This document shows positions 18,305 through 27,373 of a stretch of DNA of 64,000 nt, one piece after another. The notes beneath the pieces are model-generated. The model saw only the letters and a program-made list of their open reading frames with translations, was not told the DNA's origin and searched no databases. The stretch's first letter is position 1. Every line of letters starts with the position of its first letter. The position numbers and the translations under genes were made by a program. The stretch spans positions 558,001-622,000 of the forward strand of contig NZ_CP101466.1 of NCBI RefSeq assembly GCF_024362385.1. Reading direction: 5' to 3'. The DNA is from Arthrobacter sp. DNA4. GTDB taxonomy: Bacteria > Actinomycetota > Actinomycetes > Actinomycetales > Micrococcaceae.

Positions 18305-18344
18305 GAATCAATTATCCCAAATACGGAAACCCAGAGACGCTGCG

Positions 18345-18387
18345 CACAAAAACAGCGGTTCCTCCAACCTGGGTTGGAGGAACCGCT
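18345..18387 (-). terminator. intrinsic terminator after the cold-shock gene
   Basis: A perfect 16-bp inverted repeat (18354-18369 with 18372-18387) is followed on the minus strand by GTTTTTG. This is one of the strongest terminators in the window. Confidence 0.9.
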
Positions 18388-18425
18388 GGATGGGGTCCCG
18401 GCGTATACCGGAGGCCGCCGAAGAC

Positions 18426-18629
18426 TTAGAGCGGGCGGATGTTCTCTGCCTGCGGGCCCTTGGGACCCTGGGTCACATCGAATTCGACCTTCTGGTTCTC
18501 GTCCAGTGAGCGGTAGCCGCTGCTGGCGATTGCCGAGTAGTGGGCGAATACGTCAGCGGACCCGTCATCGGGGGCAATGAAGCCAAAACCCTTTTCGGCG
18601 TTGAACCATTTAACTGTGCCTGTTGCCAT
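18426..18629 (-). CDS. cspA: cold-shock protein CspA family
   Basis: A 67-aa OB-fold nucleic-acid chaperone. RNP1 ([10 protein letters not shown]) and RNP2 (DVFAHYSAI) are both intact. AAGGAA lies upstream of the ATG. The roughly 130-base gap to the upstream response-regulator gene allows a long 5' leader, as usual for csp genes, but I could not define one. Confidence 0.95.
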   Translation of the reverse strand: MATGTVKWFNAEKGFGFIAPDDGSADVFAHYSAIASSGYRSLDENQKVEFDVTQGPKGPQAENIRPL

Positions 18630-18761
18630 GGCTGCATTCCTTCATGTGACTCTGATTCTCTCCCCGGGGAACGTCCCGGAGTGTGCGGGAGTTAGTCCCC
18701 CACAGACCCCAACGTACGGGGCTCAGGCTCTGGGTGCAAGGGTAGGCGCCATAAAGTGCCG

Positions 18762-19388
18762 TCAGCGCATGCCTTCGCGGCGGATCGCGGTGGCGATGGC
18801 GGCCGCCCTGGTGTCCACGCCGAGCTTGGCATAGATGTGCGCCAAATGGGTTTTGACCGTGGCCTCGGAGATAAAGAGTCGCCGGCCGAGTTCGCGGTTG
18901 CTGAGGCCCTCGGTGAGGAGGCCCAACAGCTCGGCCTCCCGTGGCGTCAGGACTTCGTCGGGATTGCGGAGCTGCTGGAACAACCGGGATGCCACCGGCG
19001 GGCTCATCACGCTCCTGCCCACGGCCGCACCCCTGATGGCCGCAAAAATCTCCTCCGGGGCAGCGTCCTTCAACAGGTAGCCCATGGCGCCGGCATCCAC
19101 GGCGCGGACGATATCGGCATCGGAGTCGTACGTGGTGAACACCAGGATGGCCTGCCGGCCGTTGAGGTCCCTGATCCGCCTGATGGCTTCGAGCCCATCC
19201 ATGCCCGGCCCCATGGCAAGGTCCATCACCACCACCGAGGGGGAGAGAGCCTGGGCCAGGTGCAGGGCATCCTCGCCGGATGCGGCTTCGGCCACCACCT
19301 CGATATCCGGCTCCGTGCTGAGCAGTGCACGCAGTCCGCTCCTGACCACCAGGTGGTCGTCCACCAGCAGGACGGTGATGCCGTTCAT
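18762..19388 (-). CDS. NarL/LuxR-type response regulator, SenR-like
   Basis: A 208-aa protein. The receiver domain (about 4-120) has acidic residues D10/D11 and phosphoacceptor D56. The C-terminal LuxR-type HTH (about 143-205) includes LTPREAELLGLL. Its start overlaps the kinase stop as ATGA. With the divergent HbpS-like gene it reproduces the gene set of the Streptomyces SenS/SenR/HbpS redox-sensing system; that match is by context and family, not by close sequence comparison. Confidence 0.9.
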   Translation of the reverse strand: MNGITVLLVDDHLVVRSGLRALLSTEPDIEVVAEAASGEDALHLAQALSPSVVVMDLAMGPGMDGLEAIRRIRDLNGRQAILVFTTYDSDADIVRAVDAGAMGYLLKDAAPEEIFAAIRGAAVGRSVMSPPVASRLFQQLRNPDEVLTPREAELLGLLTEGLSNRELGRRLFISEATVKTHLAHIYAKLGVDTRAAAIATAIRREGMR

Positions 19389-20617
19389 CTGCCTGCCTCC
19401 ACCGGCAGCTGCGCCGCCACGATTGTTCCGTCGCCGGGGGCGCTCTGCACGGAGAATGTTCCGCCCAGCTGCTCCACCCGCTGCCGCATGGCCCGCAGCC
19501 CATAGCCTCCCGCGTGCGACGGCGGAGCTGCCGCCGCCGGATCGAAGCCGTCGCCGTCGTCGTAAATGTCCAAAGTCACGGCGTCCGGCAGGAAGCCCAG
19601 GGTTACCGTGGCCGCCGACGCGGCCGCGTGGAGCAGGATGTTCGACGCAGCGCTTTGCACTACGCGCAGCAGGGCGTGGCGAACGTCAGCGGAGACCGGC
19701 CGCAGCTCACCAGTCACCAGCAGCGTGGTCCCGGGAACGTACTGGCAGGCGGTGGCCAGCAGTGCCTCCGGCAATGGAACCGATTCCAAACCGGGCGAGG
19801 CCAGCTCATGGACCAGGCTCCGGGTCTCCGCCAGGTTCGCGCGGAGCAGGCTGGTGGCCTGGAGAAGGCCGTCACGGGCTGCTGCACTGGGCCATCCGCG
19901 GCCGGCGGCCTCGAGCAGGAGCAGGCTGCTGGCGAGGCCCTGGGTGACAGTGTCGTGGATTTCCCGCGACACCCGCTCCCGTTCGGCAATGGTGCCCGCC
20001 CGGCGCTCACTCGCGGCCAGCTGGCCCTGGGCCAGGGAAATGTCCGCATGCAGGCGGCGCTGCTCCTCGGCGTCGTGCTGTATCCGGTCGTAAATCAGTG
20101 TCAGCATGGCGCCCACGGCCAAGGGCCCCAAAAACATGGCCAGGTCGGTGCCGTTGCCCAGCCGGAACAGGCCGGCGGCGGTGGCGAGTGTGATGGCGCC
20201 CGCCAGGACGTAGGACGCGGCACCGCGCAGGGCGCTCCTGCAGAGGAAGAAAAGAGCGAAGGAACACCACGCGAAACTCGGCGCAGCCACGACCAGGACC
20301 GCCCAGACAGCCACCAGGGCCACCATCCACGGGGTTCCGGGGCGGTCCTGCACCGAGAGGAGGGCCACGACGGCGTAGAGCACGCAGGCGGCAGCGGCGA
20401 GTCCCAGGACCAGGAGATTGTCGGCCGGGGTATGCCGCATGACGTACCGCACCACCGAGGCCACCAGGAGGACGGCGAAGCCCAGGTGGACGGCTGCCTC
20501 GATGCTGCCCGGCCGGCCTTTGGCGCTGGGAGGCACGGCACGGCGGGAGCACGTGGCGCCCTGACCGGCGACGGCTTGGGCTGGCCCGGTGTGCTGGGGG
20601 GTGTCTCTGGCGGGCAT
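19385..20617 (-). CDS. NarL-type sensor histidine kinase, SenS-like
   Basis: A 410-aa membrane kinase with five or six hydrophobic helices between about 41 and 177. The HisKA_3 dimerisation domain has phosphoacceptor H221 in SREIHDTVTQGLAS, and the C-terminal ATPase domain includes DDGDGFD and GGYGLRAMRQRV. It has almost no extracellular sensor domain, as in SenS, which relies on a secreted partner for sensing. It is first in a two-gene unit with the response regulator and diverges from the HbpS-like gene. Confidence 0.9.
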   Translation of the reverse strand: MPARDTPQHTGPAQAVAGQGATCSRRAVPPSAKGRPGSIEAAVHLGFAVLLVASVVRYVMRHTPADNLLVLGLAAAACVLYAVVALLSVQDRPGTPWMVALVAVWAVLVVAAPSFAWCSFALFFLCRSALRGAASYVLAGAITLATAAGLFRLGNGTDLAMFLGPLAVGAMLTLIYDRIQHDAEEQRRLHADISLAQGQLAASERRAGTIAERERVSREIHDTVTQGLASSLLLLEAAGRGWPSAAARDGLLQATSLLRANLAETRSLVHELASPGLESVPLPEALLATACQYVPGTTLLVTGELRPVSADVRHALLRVVQSAASNILLHAAASAATVTLGFLPDAVTLDIYDDGDGFDPAAAAPPSHAGGYGLRAMRQRVEQLGGTFSVQSAPGDGTIVAAQLPVEAGR

Positions 20618-20813
20618 GCTGGATCCGGATCTGGTGGCTGGAAGTGCTGCCTTCCATGCTAGGGCTCACCGGTTGTCCGGTGCCTCAGCCTTTTGGCTGA
20701 TACGGCTGGCCTTTCGTCGGAGCCGGGACCAGGCGAATGCCCGATGGCAGGGCCGCTGTTTCCCGGAAACATGGAAAGCGGCAACACGATCCCCCCTGAC
20801 CTAAGGAAATACT

Positions 20814-21386
20814 TTGAAGAAGTCCACCAAAGCCCTCGCCGCTGCCGCAGCCGGAGCCCTCCTGATAACTGCCGGAGCAACGGCTGCCGCCAACGCCGGT
20901 ACCGCGGGCACTACGGAAGCACCCGTCGTCGTACCCGCCGTTGATGTCCAGCCGGCTCCGGAAACCGTGGTGCAGCAAAACCGCATAGCAGCCGGCGCCT
21001 CCGCCCAGGCCGTCGCTGCTGCGCTCGCAAAGTGCCAGGCCGACAAGCTGCCGTTTGTCACGGTGGCCCTCGTTGACCGCTTTGGTACGGTCCAGGCTTT
21101 GCTCCGGGGTGACAACGCCGCCGCCCACACCATCGAAGCGGCAAAGCAGAAGGCCTATACGGCAGCCGCGTTCGGTGCCCCCACCAGCGAGTTGGCCAAG
21201 CGGGTCAACGGCAACGGTCCCTCAATCGCGGACCTGCCGGGCACCCTGTTCCTCGCAGGCGGTGTCCCACTGAAGGTCAACGGTGTCTCCGTGGTAAGCA
21301 TCGGCGTCGGCGGGGCCCCCGACGGCGCCCTGGACGAAGCCTGCGCGGCGGCCGGCGCGGAAGCCATCGCCGGCCCCGCGAAATAG
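20814..21386 (+). CDS. secreted HbpS/GlcG-family haem-binding-like protein
   Basis: A 190-aa protein with a Sec signal peptide (cleavage near ANA-GT, residue 28) followed by one GlcG/HbpS (DUF336) domain. FVTVALVDRFGTVQALLRGD and AAKQKAYTAAAFG are recognisable. Streptomyces HbpS binds haem, degrades it under oxidative stress and signals to the kinase SenS. TTG at 20814 is chosen because it gives the signal peptide and follows TAAGGAA at 7 bases. Haem binding has not been shown for this protein. Confidence 0.85.
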   Translation: MKKSTKALAAAAAGALLITAGATAAANAGTAGTTEAPVVVPAVDVQPAPETVVQQNRIAAGASAQAVAAALAKCQADKLPFVTVALVDRFGTVQALLRGDNAAAHTIEAAKQKAYTAAAFGAPTSELAKRVNGNGPSIADLPGTLFLAGGVPLKVNGVSVVSIGVGGAPDGALDEACAAAGAEAIAGPAK

Positions 21387-21395
21387 GCAGGACGC

Positions 21396-22085
21396 ATGAG
21401 GCCTGGCAGCACCGCAGCACTCATGACCGTGGCCGCGCTGGGGTTGCTCCTTGCCGCGTGCCAGGCCAGTCCCGGCCAGCCGCAGGGAGTGGATACCCCA
21501 CCATCCGCTGCCTCGGTCAGTCCCGGCGCCGGTGCCGGGACCCCGACGCCACCTTCCACTGCGTCCCCACCCGCACTGTCTCCCGCGGACCAGGCACGGC
21601 TGGACCAGGACCTCATTGCAGCCGCCAAAGCCAACAACGCCCCGTTGGTGGCCGAACTCATCGGCCGGGGTGGCGATGTCAACGCCAAAGACCCGATCCA
21701 GGACTCCGCGTTCCTGTACGCCGGGGCGGAGGGGCTCAACGAGGTACTGCAGCTGACGCTGGCCGCCGGCGCAGACGTCACCAGCATCAACCGCTACGGC
21801 GGGACGGCGTTGATCCCGGCCAGCGAGCACGGACACGTGGAAACGGTGAAGGTCCTCATTGCGGCGGGAGTTCCTGTCAACCATGTCAACAACCTTGGCT
21901 GGACCGCCATGCAGGAGGCCATCCTGCTTAACAACGGCGGGCAGCGCCAGCAGGAGGTGGTGCGGCTGCTGCTGGCGGCCGGCGCAGACCCCGGAATCCG
22001 CGATCCGGAAGGCCGGACGGCGCTGCAGAACGCTGAGCGGCTCGGTTTTTCGGAGATTGCCGCTTCGATCCGGGGCCGGGGTTAG
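21396..22085 (+). CDS. ankyrin-repeat lipoprotein
   Basis: A 229-aa protein with a lipoprotein signal (LLLAAC, C22), a proline/threonine-rich linker to about residue 66, and at least four ankyrin repeats (for example GGTALIPASEHGHVETVKVL). It lies nine bases after the HbpS-like gene and is almost certainly co-transcribed. Exported ankyrin proteins elsewhere accompany catalases and protect against peroxide, which fits the redox context; a direct role here is inference. Confidence 0.85.
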   Translation: MRPGSTAALMTVAALGLLLAACQASPGQPQGVDTPPSAASVSPGAGAGTPTPPSTASPPALSPADQARLDQDLIAAAKANNAPLVAELIGRGGDVNAKDPIQDSAFLYAGAEGLNEVLQLTLAAGADVTSINRYGGTALIPASEHGHVETVKVLIAAGVPVNHVNNLGWTAMQEAILLNNGGQRQQEVVRLLLAAGADPGIRDPEGRTALQNAERLGFSEIAASIRGRG

Positions 22086-22132
22086 CCCGTCCGCGTGCCG
22101 AGCCGCCGAGCCTGCCCACCTTTGCCGGACAA

Positions 22133-22175
22133 CGACGGCGGCGCCCCGCACTTTCGGTGCGACGCGCCGCCGTCG
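22133..22175. terminator. bidirectional hairpin between convergent genes
   Basis: CGACGGCGGCGC (22133-22144) and GCGCCGCCGTCG (22164-22175) pair perfectly, with a nested GCAC/GTGC stem. There is no T-run. It lies between the converging ankyrin and thiolase genes and belongs to a set of hairpins here that open with (A)CGACGGC. Confidence 0.65.
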
Positions 22176-22211
22176 GGCTTGGAAGCCGGGGAAATTCAGC
22201 AGCCCCTCAGC

Positions 22212-23396
22212 TCAGACGGCCTCAAGCACGCTGACATAGTTCGCGATGCCCACGCCGCCCATGTTCTGCACAGCCGCCCGCCGTGGCGCCGGGAGCTGCA
22301 TGTCGCCGGCAGTACCGGTGAGCTGCATGGCGGCGATGACGTGCTGCGAAACGCCGGTGGCACCCACCGGGTGGCCCTTGGCCTTGAGGCCGCCGGAGAC
22401 GTTGATGGGAAGCTTGCCGTCCTTGAAGACCCAGCCTTCCTTCACCGCCGTGGCCCCCTGGCCGGGTTCGGCCAGGCCGATGGCCTCGTACATGAGCAGC
22501 TCCGCGATGGTGAAGCAGTCATGCACCTCCGCGAAGTCCAGGTCCGCCAGGCCGACGCCGGCCATCGCCATGGCGCGCTGCCAGGAAGCGCGGGTGGCTG
22601 CGAAAGCGGTGGGGTCCCGGCGCTCGGCGGGGAAAAAGTCGTTGGCCTGGCCGAAGCCCGCGAGCCGGACCGGGGCGGTGGTGCCGCCGGTGGGGGAGAC
22701 GGACAGCACGACGGCGGCCGCCCCGTCGGAAACCGGTGAACAGTCAGTGCGCCGCAGCGGGTCCGCCACCATGGGGTTCTTGTCCGAGACAGTCCGGCAG
22801 AACTCCTCCCCAAGATCCTTGCGGAGCTGGGCGTAGGGGTTGTCAACGCCGTTGCGGTGGTTCTTCGCCGCGATGCTGCCCAGCACATCGGAAACGGGTC
22901 CGTACCGCTTTTCGTAGTGTTTCGCGACCTCGGCGAAAAGACCGGTGAAGCCGGTGGTGGAGGGCTTGCCGGCCATGTCATAGTCAGCGCCGAGCAGGGC
23001 GGCACCCACCACGTCTGCACCGGCGTGGGTCATCTTCTCGGCGCCGATCACCAGGACCGTCTTCGCGGTGCTTACCAGCAGTGACTTGGTGCCCTGCTGG
23101 AAAGCGGCCGACCCGGAGGCGCAGGCGTTTTCCACCCGTGTGGAAGGGACGTTGGCCAGTGCCGGGGAGACCTGCAGGGCCAGTGAGGACGGGAAAGCCA
23201 GCGGCATCATGCCCGAATTGAACTGGCCCACGTAGATCTCGTCGATCTGCCCGGGGTCGATTCCGGCATTGCCGATCGCTTCGGTGGCCACCTGGACGAT
23301 CAGGGACTTGAGGGTCTCCTCCGTCAGCTTGCCGAACCGGCTGTGTCCCCAGCCGGTGAGCAGGACGTCCTTCCCGAACTGTTCCTTCAGGCTCAT
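22212..23396 (-). CDS. thiolase-family acetyl-CoA acetyltransferase (SCP-x-like)
   Basis: A 394-aa thiolase fold with nucleophile C92 in [10 protein letters not shown] and the C-terminal HDC and [14 protein letters not shown] blocks. The second active-site cysteine of classical thiolases (CSGG) is absent, placing it in the SCP-x/thiolase-like group. In this operon it may split acetoacetyl-CoA made by the CoA-transferase. It overlaps the upstream scoB-like gene by four bases and is the last gene of the operon. Confidence 0.85.
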   Translation of the reverse strand: MSLKEQFGKDVLLTGWGHSRFGKLTEETLKSLIVQVATEAIGNAGIDPGQIDEIYVGQFNSGMMPLAFPSSLALQVSPALANVPSTRVENACASGSAAFQQGTKSLLVSTAKTVLVIGAEKMTHAGADVVGAALLGADYDMAGKPSTTGFTGLFAEVAKHYEKRYGPVSDVLGSIAAKNHRNGVDNPYAQLRKDLGEEFCRTVSDKNPMVADPLRRTDCSPVSDGAAAVVLSVSPTGGTTAPVRLAGFGQANDFFPAERRDPTAFAATRASWQRAMAMAGVGLADLDFAEVHDCFTIAELLMYEAIGLAEPGQGATAVKEGWVFKDGKLPINVSGGLKAKGHPVGATGVSQHVIAAMQLTGTAGDMQLPAPRRAAVQNMGGVGIANYVSVLEAV

Positions 23397-24064
23397 GCCA
23401 CCACTTCCTTGGTCTCAAGCCGGATGTCGAATCCGGCCTCGGTCTTCTCACGGATCTCCTCTTCGGTGACCCCCGGTGCCAGGCGGGTCAGCGTGAGCTG
23501 CTTACCGCCGTCGTCCGTTTTGTAAAGGTCAAAGACGGCGAGGTCGCTGATGATCCGGTCCACGCAGCTGAGCCCGGTCAGCGGCAGCGTGCACTCGCGC
23601 ACAATCTTTGCGGTGCCGTCCTTGGCGTTGTGCTCGGTGAGGACCACCACGCGCGGCGTTCCGGCCACCAGGTCCATGGCGCCGCCCATGCCCTTGACCA
23701 TCTTGCCCGGGATGGTCCAGTTGGCCAGGTCGCCATTGCCGGAGACCTGCATGGCGCCCAGGATGGCCACCTTGACGTGCCCGCCGCGGATCATGCCGAA
23801 GGAGGTGGCGGAGTCGAAGATGCTGCCGCCGGGCAGGACCGTCACGGTCTGTTTGCCGGCGTTGATCAGGTCCGCGTCCTCTTCGCCCTCAAAGGGGAAC
23901 GGGCCCATGCCCAGCAGGCCGTTTTCGCTCTGCAGGACCACCCGCACGCCCTCGGGCAGGTTGTTGGCCACCAGCGTGGGGATGCCGATCCCCAGGTTCA
24001 CGTAGTCGCCGTCGTTCAGTTCCTCGGCCGCGATGGCAGACATTTCATCCCTGGTCCATCCCAT
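23393..24064 (-). CDS. scoB: 3-oxoacid CoA-transferase, subunit B
   Basis: A 223-aa beta subunit of a succinyl-CoA:3-oxoacid CoA-transferase. The catalytic glutamate E47 lies in [13 protein letters not shown], and the glycine-rich [13 protein letters not shown] block is intact. It activates acetoacetate (or another 3-oxoacid) using succinyl-CoA. The alpha subunit is encoded two genes upstream with the transporter gene between them, an unusual split of the pair. Confidence 0.9.
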   Translation of the reverse strand: MGWTRDEMSAIAAEELNDGDYVNLGIGIPTLVANNLPEGVRVVLQSENGLLGMGPFPFEGEEDADLINAGKQTVTVLPGGSIFDSATSFGMIRGGHVKVAILGAMQVSGNGDLANWTIPGKMVKGMGGAMDLVAGTPRVVVLTEHNAKDGTAKIVRECTLPLTGLSCVDRIISDLAVFDLYKTDDGGKQLTLTRLAPGVTEEEIREKTEAGFDIRLETKEVVA

Positions 24065-24101
24065 GGGGTTTCTCCTTGGTCTTCTAGCTGTTCCCGTTGA
24101 C

Positions 24102-25541
24102 TTAGTTGGGTATTACCGGCGGCACGAACTCGAACGTCATGCCCAGCAGCCACGCGAGCAGCAGCACCACCGGCAGGTGGAACAGGAACTGCTGGAACGT
24201 GAAGCCCACCAGGTCCCGGGCCCGCAGGCCCAGCACCGCCAGCAGCGGGAGCATGAAGAACGGGTTGACGAGGTTGGGCAGGGCCTCGGCCATGTTGTAG
24301 ATCTGCACGGTCCAGCCAAGGTTCATGTTCACGTCCGTGGCGGACTGCATGACGTAGGGCGCCTCCACCAGCCACTTTCCGCCGCCGGACGGGACGAACA
24401 TGCCCAGGATGGCCGTGTAGATGGCGATGATGACGGCGAACGCCCCGTTGCCGCCGATGCTGGTGAAAAAGTGTGCCAGGTGCTCGGACACCGACAGGCC
24501 ACCGGCCCCCGGGGCCTTGGTCAGGATGGCCGCCATCGCCGCATACAGCGGAAACTGCACCAGGATTCCTGCCGTGGCGGGTACGGCCTTGGTGACCGAC
24601 TGCAGGAATTTGCGCGGGGTGCCGTGCAGCACCAGCCCCAGCATCAGGAAGACCAGAAGGTATCCGTTGAGCGAACTGACCACGCTGAGGATGGGCAGGG
24701 TCAGCAGCTGGGACACCAGCCAGCCCAGGGTCAGCACGCCGGCCAGGATGGGCAGGATCCGGCTGTATTCCAGCCATTCGCCGGGCCGGGACTTTTCGGC
24801 CGTCGGTTCAGGCTGGTCATCGAGGTCGACGCCGAGATCGGCCGCCGTCTTCACACCGGCTCCCGTCGGGGCCGAGAAGTGCGCGATGACCGTGGTCAGG
24901 AGCATCAGGATGGCCAGGGTGAGCAGGGACTGCCAGGTGAAGATGGTGGTCCCGAAATCCAGGACGCCGGTGATCTTCAGCAGCGCCGGCGGTATGGAGG
25001 CCTTGGTCGCCTGGAGCTGGGCGGCGGAGGAGGACATGCCCAGGGCCCACACAGCACCCAGCCCCATGAAGGCCGCGGCGCCGAGGGCCCGGTAATCGAC
25101 GTGGAGGTCCTTGCGCCGGGCCACGGCCCGCGCCAGGAGGCCGCCGAAGATCAGGCTCAGGCCCCAGTTCACGAACGAGACGGACATGGACAGGACGGCC
25201 ACGAAGCTGACGGCGGAGCGGGCGGAGCCGGGAACCTGAGCCAGCCGGTCAATCAGCCTGGCCACGGGCGGTGAAGTTGCCACGACGTAGCCGGTCAGTA
25301 CCACCATGGCCATCTGCAGCGTGAAGGCCGTGAGGTCCCAGAACCCGTTGCCGAACGAATCGACCACAGCCTTGGGTGAGGCGCCGATGGCCAGGGCCGC
25401 GATGGCTACCAGCAGCACGCCCGCCAGGGCAAAGATATAGGCGTCCGGAAACCACTTCTGCGTCCACCCGGCCAGCGTTTCAGCCATCCGGGCCAAACCC
25501 TTCTGGCGGATGTCCTGGTGGGTGAGCTGCGTGCTGGTCAT
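24102..25541 (-). CDS. atoE: short-chain fatty acid transporter, AtoE family
   Basis: A 479-aa integral membrane protein with about twelve hydrophobic helices and the AtoE signatures [11 protein letters not shown] and [18 protein letters not shown]. It imports short-chain fatty acids or acetoacetate. It lies between scoA and scoB in the operon with short gaps (53 and 37 bases). Confidence 0.88.
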   Translation of the reverse strand: MTSTQLTHQDIRQKGLARMAETLAGWTQKWFPDAYIFALAGVLLVAIAALAIGASPKAVVDSFGNGFWDLTAFTLQMAMVVLTGYVVATSPPVARLIDRLAQVPGSARSAVSFVAVLSMSVSFVNWGLSLIFGGLLARAVARRKDLHVDYRALGAAAFMGLGAVWALGMSSSAAQLQATKASIPPALLKITGVLDFGTTIFTWQSLLTLAILMLLTTVIAHFSAPTGAGVKTAADLGVDLDDQPEPTAEKSRPGEWLEYSRILPILAGVLTLGWLVSQLLTLPILSVVSSLNGYLLVFLMLGLVLHGTPRKFLQSVTKAVPATAGILVQFPLYAAMAAILTKAPGAGGLSVSEHLAHFFTSIGGNGAFAVIIAIYTAILGMFVPSGGGKWLVEAPYVMQSATDVNMNLGWTVQIYNMAEALPNLVNPFFMLPLLAVLGLRARDLVGFTFQQFLFHLPVVLLLAWLLGMTFEFVPPVIPN

Positions 25542-25594
25542 GAGGGTGTTTCTCTCCGTTGAGTACTGTGATTCAGGGGCAGGCGTGGGTTCGG

Positions 25595-26311
25595 TCAGGC
25601 CGGGACAAGGCCGGTGCGCTGCCGGACGGTGCGCTGCTCGATGTCCTTGACCCGGTCCGTGGCCTGCACCAGCCGCTGGACAAAGACGCCGGGGGTGGCG
25701 ATGTGGTTGGGGTCCAGGTCGCCCGGCTCAACGATGACCTCCGCCTCGGCAACGGTCAGGATCCCGGCCGTGGCCACCACCGGGTTGAAGTTGCGGGCCG
25801 TGTAGCGGTAGGCGAGGTTGCCGTCCGTGTCGGCGGTGTGGGCGTGGACCAGTGCGACGTCGGCGCGGATGGCCCGCTCCTGGACGTACGTTTCGCCGTC
25901 GAACACTTCGTGCGGCTTGCCTTCGGCAACCAGGGTGCCCACCCCGGTCTTGGTATAGAAGGCCGGGATTCCGGCGCCGCCGGCCCGGAGGCGCTCAGCC
26001 AGGGTGCCCTGCGGGGTGAACTCCACCTCCAGCTTGCCGGCGAGGTACTGCTCGGCGAACAGCTTGTTTTCGCCGACGTAGGAGGCGATCACCTTGCGGA
26101 CCTGGCCCGCCTCGATGAGGATGCCCAGTCCTTTGCCGTCCACGCCCATGTTGTTGGAGACCACGGTGAGGTCCCGTACGCCGGAATCCCGGACGGCTTC
26201 GATGAGGTCGGCCGGGATGCCGCTCAAGCCAAACCCGCCGACGGCGAGGGTGATGCCGTCCTGCAGGGACCCTTCCATGGCCGTGGCGGCAGAAGCCTGG
26301 AGTTTCTTCAT
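25595..26311 (-). CDS. scoA: 3-oxoacid CoA-transferase, subunit A
   Basis: A 238-aa alpha subunit with the CoA-binding GGFGLSGIP loop at 25-33 and the conserved ENKLFAEQYL helix. ATG at 26311 follows GAGGAGACGTC; the in-frame ATG 30 bases upstream lacks a ribosome site and overlaps the operator. It is the first gene of the ketone-body/short-chain acid operon, divergent from iclR. Confidence 0.9.
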   Translation of the reverse strand: MKKLQASAATAMEGSLQDGITLAVGGFGLSGIPADLIEAVRDSGVRDLTVVSNNMGVDGKGLGILIEAGQVRKVIASYVGENKLFAEQYLAGKLEVEFTPQGTLAERLRAGGAGIPAFYTKTGVGTLVAEGKPHEVFDGETYVQERAIRADVALVHAHTADTDGNLAYRYTARNFNPVVATAGILTVAEAEVIVEPGDLDPNHIATPGVFVQRLVQATDRVKDIEQRTVRQRTGLVPA

Positions 26312-26335
26312 GACGTCTCCTCGTTGAGCGCGGTA

Positions 26336-26350
26336 GTCCACTTAGTGGAC
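26336..26350. promoter_or_regulatory. IclR-type operator proximal to scoA
   Basis: A perfect palindrome GTCCAC-TTA-GTGGAC lies 25 bases before the scoA start. Its core TCCA-N5-TGGA recurs at 26447 in the same intergenic region. Confidence 0.6.
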
Positions 26351-26415
26351 GGTTGGGATCTGAGTTTGGAGACTACGGGGCCCTCGAAGAACGTGTCAAG
26401 AATCACTGGCGAGTG

Positions 26416-26459
26416 CCCTACAGTATGGACAGTAGGGTTAAAAGCATCCATATTGTGGA
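26416..26459. promoter_or_regulatory. second IclR-type operator and nested inverted repeat before iclR
   Basis: TCCA-TATTG-TGGA at 26447-26459 repeats the TCCA-N5-TGGA core of the scoA-proximal site. Just before it, CCCTAC (26416-26421) and GTAGGG (26432-26437) form another inverted repeat. The cluster ends 13 bases before the iclR start, suited to autorepression. Confidence 0.55.
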
Positions 26460-26472
26460 CAAAGGGGAAGTA

Positions 26473-27270
26473 ATGGCATCGACGCCGGTGCAGGGCGCCC
26501 AGGTGGTGGCACGGATCGCCGAACTGCTGCGGCTGGTGGGCCGCGGCGCGGAGGGGATGCCCCTCCCGGCCCTGGTCCGGGAGTCGGGCCTCACCCGCCC
26601 AACGGCCCACCGGCTCCTGACATCGCTCGCCGCGGAGGGCTTGCTGGACCACGATCCCGTTACGGGCAACTGGGTCCTGGGTCCCGAAATCCTCCTGATG
26701 GGATCGGTGGCCTCGGCACGGTTTCCCATGGAGGACATCGCGCGGCCCAGCCTGCGCCGGCTGGCCCAGGCCACGGGGGAGAGTGCCTTCTTCTCCATCC
26801 GGCGAGGCAGTGAGACGGTTTGCCTCCTGCGTGAGGAGGGCAGCTTCCCTGTCCGGTCCTTTGTCCTGCACGAGGGCGTCCGCTTCCCGCTGGGCGTCGC
26901 GTCAGCCGGGACGGCCATCCTGGCCTTCCTGCCATCGAATGAGCAGGAGGAGTTGCTGGGCCGGTGGCCGGAGCATGCGGGCGCCTTCGCGGCGAACCAC
27001 ACTGTTGACCTGGTCCGGAAGAACCTGTCCCGCACCAGGCTGGCCGGTTACTCGGTGAACCCGGGGCTGGTCCTGGAGGGAAGCTGGGGGATGGGCGCTG
27101 CGGTGTTCGACCGTTCAGGGCGGCCCGCCTGGGCGTTGTCGCTGACCGGCATCGAACCGCGGTTCAAGGCCGAACGGCAGGAGGAACTGGGCGGCCTGCT
27201 GATGGCGGAGGCCCACCGGATTACGCAGCAGCTGGGCGGCGGCCCCGACGGCGGGCGCCGGACCCGCTGA
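26473..27270 (+). CDS. IclR-family transcriptional regulator
   Basis: A 265-aa regulator with an N-terminal winged HTH (about 10-70, LPALVRESGLTRPTAHRLLTSL) and a C-terminal IclR effector domain (about 80-250). It is divergent from the sco/ato operon and probably controls it through the paired TCCA-N5-TGGA sites. ATG at 26473 follows AAAGGGGAAG; the longer in-frame extension covers the operator and is not used. Confidence 0.9.
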   Translation: MASTPVQGAQVVARIAELLRLVGRGAEGMPLPALVRESGLTRPTAHRLLTSLAAEGLLDHDPVTGNWVLGPEILLMGSVASARFPMEDIARPSLRRLAQATGESAFFSIRRGSETVCLLREEGSFPVRSFVLHEGVRFPLGVASAGTAILAFLPSNEQEELLGRWPEHAGAFAANHTVDLVRKNLSRTRLAGYSVNPGLVLEGSWGMGAAVFDRSGRPAWALSLTGIEPRFKAERQEELGGLLMAEAHRITQQLGGGPDGGRRTR

Positions 27271-27295
27271 GCCTCCACTGCTGTCCCCGGATACG

Positions 27296-27335
27296 ACGAC
27301 GGCGCGCCGCGCTGTCAGGTGCGGCGCGCCGTCGT
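27296..27335. terminator. bidirectional hairpin between convergent iclR and nadE
   Basis: Two perfect 15-base arms (27296-27310 and 27321-27335) begin ACGACGGCGCG and enclose a 10-base loop. It has no T-run. It has the same ACGACGGC opening as the hairpins at 22133 and 36214. Confidence 0.7.
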
Positions 27336-27373
27336 GCGTTTCCGGAGAGGGGTGATTCGGCGCAGGTGGGTTT

